A stretch of 54,204 nt of DNA from Candidatus Zhuqueibacterota bacterium (GTDB lineage Bacteria > Zhuqueibacterota > Zhuqueibacteria > Thermofontimicrobiales > Thiofontviventaceae). The position numbers were made by a program, and so were the translations under genes. Positions 19,144-28,142 of the stretch are shown in pieces; position 1 is the first letter of the stretch; every line of letters starts with the position of its first letter. The notes under the pieces are model-generated. The model did not search any database and was not told where the DNA came from. It saw only the letters and a list, made by a program, of their open reading frames with translations. The stretch is from the NCBI GenBank assembly GCA_016931935.1, contig JAFGDW010000179.1, positions 1 to 54,204 on the forward strand. Reading direction: 5' to 3'.

Positions 19144-19557
19144 GTGCAAGTTGGGGAATTAGACCGAACTGTAACGCGCAATGTGGGTGATAATTTATTT
19201 TCCAGGATGGTTCAGGTACCTGGCCAACCTACGGATGTAAAGGAAGTTGATAAAAACACTGCGCAATATTTCCTTAAAGAGGAAATCGAAAAAAATAAAA
19301 CATCGCAACCGAAGGATGAACACACAGCATTAAATGAAAACGAGTTAAACAAGACGATCGAAGAACTAAATAAACATTTTCAGATGTTCAATACACGCTT
19401 GTCGTTTTCGTTCAATGATGAGAGTGACATGGCAGTTATTAAAATTCAGGACCGCAATTCAGGCGAAGTTATAAAGCAAGTTCCGCCTCAGGAGATGCTG
19501 GACTCGCTTTCGAAAATTTCGAGTATTGTAGGCATACTTATTGATAAAATGATGTGA
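19144..19557 (+). CDS. flaG: FlaG-family flagellar protein
   Basis: 137 residues from GTG 19144. AAGGAGG (19129-19135) is 8 nt upstream; the in-frame GTG at 19135 overlaps that site and cannot be the start. The C-terminal ~75 residues match FlaG: an amphipathic helix (LNKTIEELNKHFQMFNT), LSFSFNDESDMAVIKIQD, GEVIKQVPPQEMLD and a final helix. The N-terminal ~60 residues are unstructured and charged. FlaG proteins influence filament length. It overlaps the next gene by 4 bp, so it is translationally coupled to it. Confidence 0.85.
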   Translation: MQVGELDRTVTRNVGDNLFSRMVQVPGQPTDVKEVDKNTAQYFLKEEIEKNKTSQPKDEHTALNENELNKTIEELNKHFQMFNTRLSFSFNDESDMAVIKIQDRNSGEVIKQVPPQEMLDSLSKISSIVGILIDKMM

Positions 19558-20015
19558 CGGATACTATGGAACCAATTCAAAATTTGTGGCGTATTTTAGC
19601 GCACATTGATGGGATTTCAGATGAGCTGGTCCGTCGCACGGATGCGATCAGTAATTTGCTGATGAAGTACGATATGGATGAACCGATGGTGGATGAACTG
19701 CTGGAAACCATTAATGATCGGAATCAGTTTGTGGAATCGTTGAACAAGAAGCATCACGAAATGGATGAGATTGTTCAATCGATTCCCGAAACTGCATCCA
19801 TGACTCCCGAAATAACCATGTTACAGAGTAAAATTTCTGCCAAATTAAACGCAGTTATTGAAGCAGACACTCGTAATCAGCATTTAATTTCCCGGCACCG
19901 TGACCTGGTTGCGTTGCAAATAAATTCGCTTTTGACCGGGAAAAAGGTTACTCGGGCTTATAATGTCGTTCCGCATCGCAAAGCGTTATTTGTTGATATG
20001 ATGAATCGCAAGTAA
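19554..20015 (+). CDS. Putative FliT/FlgN-like flagellar chaperone
   Basis: 153 residues from GTG 19554 (GTGA overlap with flaG) or 149 from ATG 19566. All-helical, no membrane segment. Three long helices can be drawn: 5-40 (LWRILAHIDGISDELV), 55-85 (coiled, with NQFVESLNKKHHEMDEIV) and 90-135, ending LLTGKKVTRAYN, which resembles the tail of FliT/FlgN-type export chaperones. The position after fliS-fliD-flaG is where fliT commonly sits. The assignment rests on fold pattern and synteny, not a decisive motif. Confidence 0.55.
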   Translation: MTDTMEPIQNLWRILAHIDGISDELVRRTDAISNLLMKYDMDEPMVDELLETINDRNQFVESLNKKHHEMDEIVQSIPETASMTPEITMLQSKISAKLNAVIEADTRNQHLISRHRDLVALQINSLLTGKKVTRAYNVVPHRKALFVDMMNRK

Positions 20016-20526
20016 AAATTGCCTATTAAGACTGCGACATTTTGTGTTTTATCAAGCAGGAACGCAATTGAAATTGTAATTCCGCTCAACAGGGAACGTA
20101 CATTCCGGGATTATTTATATTCGACAGCAATGTTGGTTGTTGGATTGATGATCAGCAGAATTGTACGGCTTTACTTTATTATAAATATCTTCCTTCCAAT
20201 TCTCTTCTAATTAGCTTGACTAAGATATGTGTTTCCGAAACCAAACTGACTTTGCAAGTATGCATTCACATGGTTAACGTGCGTCTTACGTGGCTATTCT
20301 ACACCTGTGAGCATTTACATCGAATTCCGCCATCAAAAAAACTAACCATATTGAGATGAGACACTGCTTCAAATTGATTTTACCACTAACGGGTGTTTCA
20401 TCTCAGAATGAGAAAGCAATGTAATGGTATAACTGCTTTAATTTCATGTAACTGAATCCAATCTATGTTCTGGTATGGTAATTGGAAGTATTTACCATGA
20501 AAACAGAAACAGAGCGAGGAAGTCAC
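20016..20526. other. Intergenic region after the flagellar cluster
   Basis: About 510 bp, AT-rich. One long inverted repeat: TGAGATGAGACAC (20352-20364) with GTGTTTCATCTCA (20393-20405), 13 bp with a single G-T pair around a 28-nt loop. A TTG-initiated 63-codon frame at 20019-20210 has no ribosome site and odd composition and was not called. Nothing else recognised. Confidence 0.4.
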
Positions 20527-20796
20527 ATGGACGTTTTGATAAATATCATATTCTGGATGGCAGGAACATTGGTGTTTCTGCTGACGGTCGGACTTATCTT
20601 CCATCAGGCCGTAAAATCGTCGAATAAAAAGCAACCCTCTGTCACGCTAAAGGTTGCCCCGGAAAACTCCACTGCAGTTGAACGCATCAGCGATTTGCCG
20701 TGGTCCTACGTTTCAGATGCGCTTATGCGGCGGGATGAAAGTGATATACCCACCAGTGATAATGAACGGATGCAGTTACAGGATAGTGACCAATAA
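20527..20796 (+). CDS. Small single-pass membrane protein, unknown function
   Basis: 89 residues from ATG 20527, preceded by GAGGAAG at a 4-nt spacing; ATG 20497 in frame lacks a site. One N-terminal transmembrane helix (about 3-28, LINIIFWMAGTLVFLLTVGL), then a polar cytoplasmic tail rich in Asp/Ser. I do not recognise the family. It is 211 bp upstream of the padR gene. The tail contains no obvious motif. It resembles the small inner-membrane proteins often found at the edge of flagellar or transport operons. Confidence 0.55.
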   Translation: MDVLINIIFWMAGTLVFLLTVGLIFHQAVKSSNKKQPSVTLKVAPENSTAVERISDLPWSYVSDALMRRDESDIPTSDNERMQLQDSDQ

Positions 20797-21006
20797 TTAA
20801 ATTTTATGCTGAAATTTAAGCAGAAATAAGCCATGAGTTATTGGTAAAATTGGTGCGACTTACAAATAATTGAAGTTAAATTGTAGCAGATTATGACCGA
20901 CGTAATCATTAATAAATTCTTCTAACATATTTACTTTTGCTTGATTCTGTTTTAAATAGTTTTTATATTTAGCACATTCCAATGAAAAATAGGTGGGGAT
21001 GTGCGG

Positions 21007-21354
21007 ATGTTTTCAAAATTAAATACATGGCATTCACAACTCAGAAAAGGTACACTCGAGTTATCGCTGTTGGCATTGCTGAACCAACACGAGCAATATG
21101 CATACGATCTTATCCATCAGCTTAGCGGACTGGTTGGCCCAACATTTAAAAAGGGTACAATTTATCCGCTATTAAGCCGGCTGCAAAAAGAGAATCTAAT
21201 TGAATCACGCTGGCAAGAATCTAAGAAAGGACCGCCTCGAAAATATTACTGCCTGACTCAATCCGGCAAACACCTGCTGGATGATATGGTCGGCATTTGG
21301 GATGAATTTAAATCGTCGATCGATTCGACGATAGGAAATGGAAAGCAAGTATAA
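21007..21354 (+). CDS. PadR-family transcriptional regulator
   Basis: 115 residues from ATG 21007 (GGTGGGG 8 nt upstream; GTG 21001 is too close to it). Winged helix: KGTLELSLLALLNQHEQYAYDLIHQL, then the recognition region KKGTIYPLLSRLQKENLIES and the wing with GPPRKYYCLTQSGKHLLDDM, all PadR hallmarks. The C-terminal dimerisation helix is short, as in the compact subfamily 2. These usually repress a neighbouring gene, often a transporter or an efflux system. The only candidate on the same strand is the membrane protein upstream. Confidence 0.88.
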   Translation: MFSKLNTWHSQLRKGTLELSLLALLNQHEQYAYDLIHQLSGLVGPTFKKGTIYPLLSRLQKENLIESRWQESKKGPPRKYYCLTQSGKHLLDDMVGIWDEFKSSIDSTIGNGKQV

Positions 21355-21385
21355 AGCCCGGTCACAGTGACTCGGGCTTTTTTTA
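21353..21385 (+). terminator. Rho-independent terminator of padR
   Basis: AAAGCCCG (21353-21360) with CGGGCTTT (21373-21380) followed by T-run to 21385. The loop GTCACAGTGAC also pairs with itself, giving an almost continuous stem. It starts inside the padR stop codon. Confidence 0.92.
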
Positions 21386-21396
21386 TAATTTGCAGA

Positions 21397-21427
21397 GTGA
21401 TGCCATCGCTTAAAGCGATTGCATCAC
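21397..21427. repeat. Palindromic intergenic repeat, family 2 (copy A)
   Basis: GTGATGC-CATCGCTT (21397-21411) with AAAGCGAT-T-GCATCAC (21412-21427). Similar palindromes built on ATCGCTT/AAGCGAT and GATGC/GCATC occur at 34801-34835, 39187-39244 and, more loosely, 51734-51758. Confidence 0.65.
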
Positions 21428-21491
21428 CAATTTCCTTAATAGATTGACTCCAAGTCAGTTTCTTCGAAAAAATCAGATAAATATTGTGACT

Positions 21492-22820
21492 TTAAGCTGC
21501 CAAATCCTTCCGGCATGCCACCGCCCCATAATAAGCAATTACCACGAACGCAACTAGTGGTACCCAGTAAGAAAGATTAATACTGTTTGTTGAATCGGAT
21601 ATAATTCCCTGAGCTTGTGTCAGCACAGCGCCACCAAAAATCGCCATAATCAATCCCGAACCACCCAACTTTGTATCTTCGCCCAGCCCACGGCACGCCA
21701 GGCCGAAAATAGTGGGGAACATCAGGGACATGCAGCCGGAAATGCCGACTAATGCGTATACGCCAATCGGGCCACCTACATAAATTACAGTACCGGTAAG
21801 TACGATCCCGATTCCTGCAAGAGCGGTAAGTAAATTGGCAGGTGTAATATATCGCATCAACCATGTACAGATAAATCGTGAACATGTAAATAGAATCAGC
21901 GCAGCCATGTAATAGGTGGCAGCCAGATCCTCCGGCGTTTTGCCAGCCGGCAGGACAATACTTTCCAATCGTAATTCCTGCATAACGTAACGGATTGTAT
22001 ATGACCAGACGCCGATTTGTGCGCCGACGTAGAAGAACTGGGCAATAACTCCCCACATGTAGTGACGATTCCGAATCAGACGTTTAAATGTTGGCGCTAA
22101 ATTAAGCGGTCCGCCGACTTCACCGGCGCGAGGCATGTTTTTGTTGGTAGCAATTAAAATCCAGGTGACGATTAAAATGAGGCCGACGGCAACATAGGTC
22201 ACGGTAACGGCGTTCAATTCTCCGGCTTGAATCGATTGTAATTGCTGGGTAGTCATCGCTGCACGTTCGCTTGCAGATGCAGTATTCAGCTTGGACAAAA
22301 TAAACAATTTACTAATTAGCACGCCCAATATTGAGCCGATCGGATTGAAGGATTGCGCCAGGTTCAAACGTCGGGTACCTGTTTCCTCCGGCCCCATGGC
22401 GATGATGTAAGGATTGGCTGCAGTCTCAAGTATAGAAAGTCCACCAAACAATATCCAGATTGCCAGCAGAAAATAGTAGTAATTGGCTGTCAGTTTGGCC
22501 GGGAAAAACAAAATTGCGCCGATGGAATATAAGCCGAGCCCCAATAGTACGCCGGACTTATATGAGAATTTCTTAATGAAAATGGCGGCAGGAAGCGCTA
22601 ACAAACCATAACCAGCGCCATAACAAACGACCTGGATAAGCGCTGTTTTGGAATCGGACATACTCATAATCCGCTTAAACGCGGCGAGCAATGTGTCGGT
22701 CATATTGTTCGCCAGGCCCCACCATGCGAACAGGCTTGTTAGCAGAATAAATGGCCAGAGAATATTGAGCGGGACAAGCGCAGCATTCGTTGTTGGTTTT
22801 ACAGACACCTGTTTGGGCAT
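21492..22820 (-). CDS. fucP: FucP-type MFS sugar:H+ symporter
   Basis: 442 residues, 12 predicted transmembrane helices, inner membrane. FucP-family markers: GGLSILETAANPYI on helix 4, RRLNLAQSFNPIGSILG after it, and QFFYVGAQIGVWSY on helix 7, all close to the L-fucose permease family. An N-terminal acidic/polar helix (NNMTDTLLAAFKRIM) corresponds to the proton-coupling region. It is the last gene of the operon running lacI-type regulator, isomerase, kinase, mutarotase, permease; 21 bp separate it from the mutarotase. AAAGGA lies 9 nt before ATG. L-fucose is the likely substrate from context. Confidence 0.9.
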   Translation of the reverse strand: MPKQVSVKPTTNAALVPLNILWPFILLTSLFAWWGLANNMTDTLLAAFKRIMSMSDSKTALIQVVCYGAGYGLLALPAAIFIKKFSYKSGVLLGLGLYSIGAILFFPAKLTANYYYFLLAIWILFGGLSILETAANPYIIAMGPEETGTRRLNLAQSFNPIGSILGVLISKLFILSKLNTASASERAAMTTQQLQSIQAGELNAVTVTYVAVGLILIVTWILIATNKNMPRAGEVGGPLNLAPTFKRLIRNRHYMWGVIAQFFYVGAQIGVWSYTIRYVMQELRLESIVLPAGKTPEDLAATYYMAALILFTCSRFICTWLMRYITPANLLTALAGIGIVLTGTVIYVGGPIGVYALVGISGCMSLMFPTIFGLACRGLGEDTKLGGSGLIMAIFGGAVLTQAQGIISDSTNSINLSYWVPLVAFVVIAYYGAVACRKDLAA

Positions 22821-22841
22821 AATAAAATTCCTTTAATTAGT

Positions 22842-23258
22842 TCACATAGTTTTGTCGAAATCGCAGTGTTCTTCGTACCCATCATCTGCATGTTCAATTT
22901 GTGTTTGATCCATTTTGAAAATCCGATCCACCAGTTGCCATTTTTCTTTGGCCGATGAGTTCGGCATTGTCTTTTGATATTTGGATACCGTGGCTTCCCA
23001 CTCGGATTGACGGGGCAAACGAGCCAGTATTATCATTGCGGAATCATGATCGAAATCGTTTACGGTATCCATGATCATAAATAATGTTGTGCCGGAAATA
23101 TAAATTTCCATGTCAATAATACCTACCTGTTTCATCCCGGCGGTAATTTCCGGCCACGCGGCGCCAATACTGTGAAGATTTTTATATTCTTCAATAAGTG
23201 CAGGATCATCGACAAGTTCAAGTGTTTTGCAATAGCGTTTGTATGTATGTTTCATCAT
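22842..23258 (-). CDS. RhaM-family sugar mutarotase, probably acting on L-fucose
   Basis: 138 residues (137 if the second ATG at 23255, better spaced from AAAGGTGA, is used). The fold is that of the L-rhamnose mutarotase family (dimeric ferredoxin-like): EEYKNLHSIGAAWPEI with the conserved H-x(6)-W-P-E, GIIDMEIYISGTTLFMIMD and W near residue 93. The family interconverts alpha and beta pyranose anomers. The operon is otherwise a fucose operon, so L-fucose is the probable substrate even though classical fucose mutarotase (FucU) is unrelated in sequence. The C-terminus carries an acidic extension of about 25 residues. Confidence 0.82.
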   Translation of the reverse strand: MMKHTYKRYCKTLELVDDPALIEEYKNLHSIGAAWPEITAGMKQVGIIDMEIYISGTTLFMIMDTVNDFDHDSAMIILARLPRQSEWEATVSKYQKTMPNSSAKEKWQLVDRIFKMDQTQIEHADDGYEEHCDFDKTM

Positions 23259-23274
23259 TTCACCTTTGGAATCA

Positions 23275-23305
23275 CGTGCTACGCACTTTGAAAGTGTGTA
23301 GCACG
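23275..23305. repeat. Palindromic intergenic repeat, family 1 (copy 2 of 3)
   Basis: CGTGCTACGCACTTT / AAAGTGTGTAGCACG around a single G, one G-T pair in 15. Lies between the mutarotase and the kinase of the fucose operon. Same core as 9764-9796 and 28086-28118. Confidence 0.75.
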
Positions 23306-23373
23306 GTATACTTTAGCTATTCTAATATGAATAACCAGTTGAAAATAACGATTAGTTGAAATTTAACGAGTTA

Positions 23374-23428
23374 TCACGGTTCGACTCCGGCCACCGTGAA
23401 GTGTGTTCCTCAGCCTGAGCGGAGTCGA
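23374..23428. repeat. Overlapping palindromes containing a GGAGTCGAAG-type repeat
   Basis: TCACGGT (23374-23380) pairs with ACCGTGA (23393-23399), and TCGACTCCG (23381-23389) pairs with CGGAGTCGA (23420-23428), so two alternative structures share the middle. The CTGAGCGGAGTCGAAG string is a widespread dispersed repeat in many bacterial genomes. Confidence 0.55.
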
Positions 23429-23439
23429 AGGCGATTATT

Positions 23440-24927
23440 TCAACTTGTCATTCGTATTTCTAATAACGATTTAATCCGTTGATATTGATTGTCCCAAATC
23501 TCGGTATCAGTCGGTTCAAATTTCATTAACGGGAATGATTTTGCAATCAACGCTCGCCCTTCCTGCAGTGATCCGATAACATTTTTGCTGAGTGCCTGAA
23601 CAAGTACATTTCCAAGTGCTGTTGCTTCCACCGGGCCGGCGAGCACGGTGCAGCCCGTGGCATTAGCGGTGAATTGGTTCAGTATATCATTTTGCGAGCC
23701 GCCACCGACAATATGCAAAACCTCGAGACGATTTCCCTGCATTTCTTCAATTTTTTCCAGTACCCAACGATAACGGAATGCCAGACTTTCGAGAATGGTG
23801 CGTATGATTTCACCGACCGTTTCCGGCGCTTTTTGTTTGTGTTGAAGACAATATTGCCGGATCTCCTCAACCATATTCGGCGGATTTAAAAAGGATGAGT
23901 CATCCGGGTTGATGAATGTTTGAAATGGTGGCGCGGTTTGAGCAAGCTGCAACAGTTCATTGTAATTGTACTTTTTCCCTTCTTGTTCCCACTGCCGGAT
24001 ACATCGTTCCAACAACCACATGCCCATGACGTTACGTAAAAATCGAATTGAATGGTTTACGCCACCTTCATTGGTAAAATTGTATGCCGCTGATGCAGTG
24101 GTAATAATCGGCTGATCGGTTTCAATACCAATCAACGACCATGTACCGGAACTCAGATAGGCCCATTTATTTGCCTGAGCAGGAACTGCTGCCACGGCTG
24201 CGGCGGTATCATGAGAAGCCGAGGCAATCACGTCGACATTGCCAAGTCCGGTTTCGTTAGCAATGTCCGGTAGTAATTGGCCGCGAATTGTTCCGGGCTC
24301 CTGAATCGACGGCATTATATTTATGGGTAGATGAAGCGCCTCAAAAATACTTGCATCCCATTGTCGAGTTGTTGCATTAAGCATTTGGGATGTTGACGCA
24401 ATTGTGTATTCACCGCCTGCTTTACCAGTTAAAAAATGACTAATCAGATCAGGCATGAACAGCATTCGATCGGCGATTTCCAAAGTTGGATTATTTGACT
24501 CAACTAAACTTGCCAGTTGGAGCAGCGTATTTAATTGCATGAACTGGATTCCGGTTGCCCGGTAAATATCAGTCTGGGAAATGCGTTCAAACACTTTTTT
24601 CATCATACCATTGGTGCGGGCGTCGCGATAACAAACCGGATTGGCAACAAGAGCGCCATGTTTATCAAGCAGGCCAAAATCCACGCCCCAGGTATCCACA
24701 GCAATACCCGCTAGTGATCCGGTTAGTTTTTCGTGTGCCATTCGTAAGCCCTGTACGGCATCTGTGTAAAGTCGTAAAACATCCCAATGATAGGTGGAAC
24801 CAATTTTAACCTGATGGTTAGGAAATCGGTGAATTTCATCCAACTGAATTGTTTCTCCGATTGTAGCCAGAATAACACGTCCGCTGCCGGCGCCGAAGTC
24901 TAAAGCGATAAATTGAGTAGATTGCAT
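23440..24927 (-). CDS. FGGY sugar kinase, RhaB-type, probable L-fuculokinase
   Basis: 495 residues. FGGY kinase with two actin-like lobes: N-terminal phosphate loop FIALDFGAGSGRVIL (7-21), IAVDTWGVDFGLLD (about 75-88), sugar-binding YRDART, then C-terminal lobe YLSSGTWSLIG and adenosine-site VGGGSQNDILNQFTA. These are closest to rhamnulokinase. In this operon, next to fucose isomerase, the reaction is most likely L-fuculose + ATP to L-fuculose 1-phosphate. The aldolase for the next step is not in the window. AGGA lies 8 nt before ATG. 181 bp separate it from the isomerase. Confidence 0.87.
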   Translation of the reverse strand: MQSTQFIALDFGAGSGRVILATIGETIQLDEIHRFPNHQVKIGSTYHWDVLRLYTDAVQGLRMAHEKLTGSLAGIAVDTWGVDFGLLDKHGALVANPVCYRDARTNGMMKKVFERISQTDIYRATGIQFMQLNTLLQLASLVESNNPTLEIADRMLFMPDLISHFLTGKAGGEYTIASTSQMLNATTRQWDASIFEALHLPINIMPSIQEPGTIRGQLLPDIANETGLGNVDVIASASHDTAAAVAAVPAQANKWAYLSSGTWSLIGIETDQPIITTASAAYNFTNEGGVNHSIRFLRNVMGMWLLERCIRQWEQEGKKYNYNELLQLAQTAPPFQTFINPDDSSFLNPPNMVEEIRQYCLQHKQKAPETVGEIIRTILESLAFRYRWVLEKIEEMQGNRLEVLHIVGGGSQNDILNQFTANATGCTVLAGPVEATALGNVLVQALSKNVIGSLQEGRALIAKSFPLMKFEPTDTEIWDNQYQRIKSLLEIRMTS

Positions 24928-25010
24928 GAATTGTTCCTGTGATTTTTTTTGTCCTTATATCTTTGATTTGTGAACGTTATGCCAAGGATATGAAGTAATT
25001 GGGACACAAG

Positions 25011-25045
25011 GAGATAAGGAAAAAATATAAATTTTTCCTTGTCTC
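25011..25045. other. AT-rich hairpin between isomerase and kinase genes
   Basis: GAGATAAGGAAAAA (25011-25024) with TTTTTCCTTGTCTC (25032-25045), 14 bp with one G-T pair. In the - strand transcript it lies about 65-100 nt after the isomerase stop and may attenuate or terminate part of the transcription, or separate processed mRNAs. Confidence 0.45.
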
Positions 25046-25108
25046 ATTATTCCAACTTTTTATTTTGTTTTGTCACAAAATGTTATTGTAAAAAAAAGGC
25101 TTCTTATC

Positions 25109-26929
25109 CTATTTCAAACCATACAACGGCCCATAATTCCGGCACGCCCGGTAATCCGCCCCTTCGGGATCGTGCGTTCCGAAAGCGCTCCAGGCGCTGG
25201 GTCGATATATCCGTTCCGCAGCAACATTATGCATGTTCACTGGAATGCGTAACATCGAAGCCAGTGTGATCAGCAAATCGCCGATGTGACCGTAACTGAT
25301 CGCTCCGTGATTTGCGCCCCAATTGGCCATGACAGAATACACATCACTAAAGGCGCCTTGTCCCGTAAGCATTGGGACGAACCAGGTGGTTGGCCATGTC
25401 GGGCTGGTGCGGGCATTGAGCGTGTCATGAATATCCGCCGGCAATTCGACCGTATGTCCTTCAGCAATTTGCAGCACAGGTCCCAGCCCTTTGACAAGAT
25501 TTATACGTGACATTGTCACCGGCATATCGCCTTTGGTCAAAAATTGGGTGGAAAAGCCACCGCCACGGAAATATTCCAATTCTGCCGGGCACCATTTGGT
25601 GTTTTCAAGACTACGGGCAACATCCTCGGTGGTTACTTCCCAGTATGGCTTCATTACTGGCTTCCCGTCGCGCAACTGCTGGCCGGTGCCATCCAGCGCA
25701 GTCGGACCGGAGTTGATTAAATGAATAATACCATTTTCAGCCATTCCGGTTAACGTTTTTCCCGTGACTGTTTTCACAGCATCGGGACTCCAAAATGTTC
25801 GCACATCGGAAAAAATTTGAGCGGTATTGGTAAGTAGATGGCCAAACAGCATAGCCACTGCATTTAAACTGTCATTTTCTGTGGCTACGATATAAGGCTG
25901 GCGAATGCCATTCCAGTCAAACGACGAATTCAGAATTGCTTCCAGAAAATCGCCATTCGGCCAGTGATCGGTCCATTGGCGTTGTCCCTGAAAGCCGCCG
26001 GCAATGGCGTTATGTCCGAGTGCTTCTTCACCCCATCCAAGATCGTTTAGTCGGGGATTACCGATCATTAAATCGCGAGCGATTAGCGCCATCTTTACGC
26101 ACATTTCCCATTCAGCATCCTTTTGTGCGCGACTGTGTTGTAGTTGATCGGGATTGGTATCGTCGCCTTCCTTGCAGTACTTTCGTACCCATTTCAACGC
26201 GCGGGTGAATTCATCTGGATCGTAAATAGTCTCTTCTACCCGGCGGATAAATTCACTCATGTCGACATATTCATTGCGGATTCCCAGATAAGAGTGAAAA
26301 AAGTGATCATCCACAACGGAACCAGCGATGCCCATCGATACGCTTCCCATTGAAAGGTACGATTTCCCTCGCATTTCAGCGACAGCTAATCCCGCTTTGG
26401 CAAAAGTAAGCAGTTTCGCCTGCACATCGGCGGGAATGGATGTGTCATCAGCATCCTGAACATCCCGGCCATAAATGCCGAACGTGGGCAAGCCCTTTTG
26501 TGAATAGCCAGCCAGCGCTGCGGCCAGATAAACAGCGCCCGGACGTTCAGTGCCATTGAAACCCCATACAGCTTTAGGAATTAATGGATCGGAATCCATA
26601 ACTTCCGTGCCGTAGCACCAACATGGCGTTACTGTCAACGAAACACCGACACTGCTTCTCCGGAATTTTTCACTGCATTGGGCGGCTTCATTTACCCCAC
26701 CAATACAAGTATCAGCAATGACGCATTCCACAGGCAAGCCACATCCGTGCATAAGATTCTTCTGTAAAAAACTCGCGGCGGCCCGGGCCATATTCATTGT
26801 CTGCTCTTCCAATGACTCACGTACACCCTTTCTGCGTCCATCGATTACCGGACGAATGCCGATTTTGGGCAGCGTTCCCTGCAATCGCTGGATGGGGCCG
26901 ATATATTTCATTTCTTGAAGTAAAGACAT
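25109..26929 (-). CDS. fucI: L-fucose isomerase
   Basis: 606 residues, slightly longer than E. coli FucI (591). All three domains are present. Catalytic Glu and Asp are conserved at E351 ([10 protein letters not shown]) and D375 (IFSDVRTFW), 24 residues apart as in the E. coli enzyme (E337/D361). The metal/substrate histidine region [14 protein letters not shown] is also present. It converts L-fucose to L-fuculose with Mn2+ (and often D-arabinose to D-ribulose) in the cytoplasm. AAAGGA lies 7 nt before ATG, and the start is only 17 bp after the LacI-type regulator, so both are on one transcript. Confidence 0.96.
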   Translation of the reverse strand: MSLLQEMKYIGPIQRLQGTLPKIGIRPVIDGRRKGVRESLEEQTMNMARAAASFLQKNLMHGCGLPVECVIADTCIGGVNEAAQCSEKFRRSSVGVSLTVTPCWCYGTEVMDSDPLIPKAVWGFNGTERPGAVYLAAALAGYSQKGLPTFGIYGRDVQDADDTSIPADVQAKLLTFAKAGLAVAEMRGKSYLSMGSVSMGIAGSVVDDHFFHSYLGIRNEYVDMSEFIRRVEETIYDPDEFTRALKWVRKYCKEGDDTNPDQLQHSRAQKDAEWEMCVKMALIARDLMIGNPRLNDLGWGEEALGHNAIAGGFQGQRQWTDHWPNGDFLEAILNSSFDWNGIRQPYIVATENDSLNAVAMLFGHLLTNTAQIFSDVRTFWSPDAVKTVTGKTLTGMAENGIIHLINSGPTALDGTGQQLRDGKPVMKPYWEVTTEDVARSLENTKWCPAELEYFRGGGFSTQFLTKGDMPVTMSRINLVKGLGPVLQIAEGHTVELPADIHDTLNARTSPTWPTTWFVPMLTGQGAFSDVYSVMANWGANHGAISYGHIGDLLITLASMLRIPVNMHNVAAERIYRPSAWSAFGTHDPEGADYRACRNYGPLYGLK

Positions 26930-26946
26930 AATACGATCCTTTCAGC

Positions 26947-27969
26947 TTATGATTGACGAATAATGAATTTGGGCGGAATAACGACATTCTCCAAGTTCCG
27001 GTTTCCCCGGATGGCTTGCAATACAAGGTCGAATGCAGTTTTGCCCATAAGTTCGGTATTTTGCTGAACGGAATTAACCTTGAATGGCAAGAAGTCAAAC
27101 AGCGGATGATCATCAAACGTTGCAAGCTTAATCCGTTGTAAAATATTCAGATTAAATTCCCTGGCATACTGAAACAGTCCTTCTAATAGCGTATATGATG
27201 CGGTAAAAATGGCATCGGGATAAATATGCGCAGCGGAGAATAATTGCTTTGTAGCAAGATAGCCCGCTTCGACGGTAAATTCACCGTGAACGATCAGATC
27301 GGGTGAATAGGGGAGATGGTAATGTTCCAGTGCCGCCTGAAAGCCACGAAACCGTTCCGAACTGGTGGAAATCGATGGCCGGCCTCCGATAAAAGCGATG
27401 TGCCGACACGATTGTGATGCAAATTGCTCGGTCAACTTAAAAGCGCCGGCGTAGTTATCGGTGGTAACGCAGGTTACATGCCGTCCTGTCACGACACGAT
27501 CAAGATATATTATCGGGATATTGCGTGTGTTGAGCTGTTGATGGATTTTGTTGTCCGAATAAACACTAACGAGAATTAACGCATCGACGGATCGGGACAG
27601 AAAAGATTGAATCGCCCGCGATTCCAATTCGGGATCATCGTCCGAGCTGGCGATCACCAGGTTGAATCCCTGATTGCGTGCTTCGATCTCGATTGTTTTT
27701 TCAAGCAGGGAAAGAAAGTGGTTGTATACATCACCGACAACCAGGCCGATCGTTTTGGTCTGTTTCAGGCGAAATCCCCGCGCAAATTCGTTCGGTACGA
27801 ATTGCATTTGTTCAACAATCGATTGAACTTTCTGGATTGTCTCGGTACTGATTTGGTGTTCTTTGGCTTTGCCGTTAATAATAAAGCTGACAGTTGTTTT
27901 GGAAACGCCTGCCATCCTGGCGATGTCTTTGATAGAGATTGTGGGTGATTTGGGATTGGGATTCACCAT
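26947..27969 (-). CDS. LacI-family repressor of the fucose operon
   Basis: 340 residues. N-terminal helix-turn-helix at about 10-32 (ISIKDIARMAGVSKTTVSF), hinge helix (VPNEFARGFRLKQTKTIGLV), then a periplasmic-binding-like sensor domain (IGLVVGD, DALILVSVY, IPIIYLDR, HIAFIGGRPS, DAIFTASY). It is the first gene of the operon and lies just downstream of two palindromic operator-like sites, so autoregulation and control of the whole cluster are likely. The effector is probably fucose or a phosphorylated pathway product. Confidence 0.92.
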   Translation of the reverse strand: MVNPNPKSPTISIKDIARMAGVSKTTVSFIINGKAKEHQISTETIQKVQSIVEQMQFVPNEFARGFRLKQTKTIGLVVGDVYNHFLSLLEKTIEIEARNQGFNLVIASSDDDPELESRAIQSFLSRSVDALILVSVYSDNKIHQQLNTRNIPIIYLDRVVTGRHVTCVTTDNYAGAFKLTEQFASQSCRHIAFIGGRPSISTSSERFRGFQAALEHYHLPYSPDLIVHGEFTVEAGYLATKQLFSAAHIYPDAIFTASYTLLEGLFQYAREFNLNILQRIKLATFDDHPLFDFLPFKVNSVQQNTELMGKTAFDLVLQAIRGNRNLENVVIPPKFIIRQS

Positions 27970-27981
27970 TCATCCTATGGA

Positions 27982-28006
27982 TAAATCGGTTTAGTAAATC
28001 GATTTA
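27982..28006. promoter_or_regulatory. Tandem LacI-type operators upstream of the fucose regulator
   Basis: TAAATCGGTTTA (27982-27993, one mismatch from perfect) and TAAATCGATTTA (27995-28006, perfect 12-bp palindrome with central CG), centres 13 bp apart, 13-37 bp upstream of the repressor start. A central CG and dyad symmetry are typical of LacI-family operators. Confidence 0.65.
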
Positions 28007-28085
28007 GTTGAATAATAAGAAATTTTTGTCAGGATGTCAAGTGAAAAATGGTCAGGTGAGTTATTGATTTCTATGCCAGTGAAAT

Positions 28086-28118
28086 AAATGCTACGCACTT
28101 CAAAAGTGCGTAGCATTT
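28086..28118. repeat. Palindromic intergenic repeat, family 1 (copy 3 of 3)
   Basis: Perfect 15-bp arms AAATGCTACGCACTT (28086-28100) and AAGTGCGTAGCATTT (28104-28118) with a 3-nt loop. It lies between the repressor promoter and the 3' end of the beta-propeller gene. The most symmetrical of the three copies. Confidence 0.78.
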
Positions 28119-28142
28119 AAGAGTAGAATCTTAAATTCAAGT

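Noticed and set aside
20019..20210. 63-codon frame with a hydrophobic C-terminal half
   Set aside because: TTG start without a ribosome site, follows the stop of the chaperone gene by 3 nt, and resembles no known small membrane protein.
23379..23389. GTTCGACTCC, resembling a tRNA T-loop
   Set aside because: No acceptor, D or anticodon stems around it; it belongs to overlapping palindromes with a GGAGTCGAAG-type dispersed repeat.
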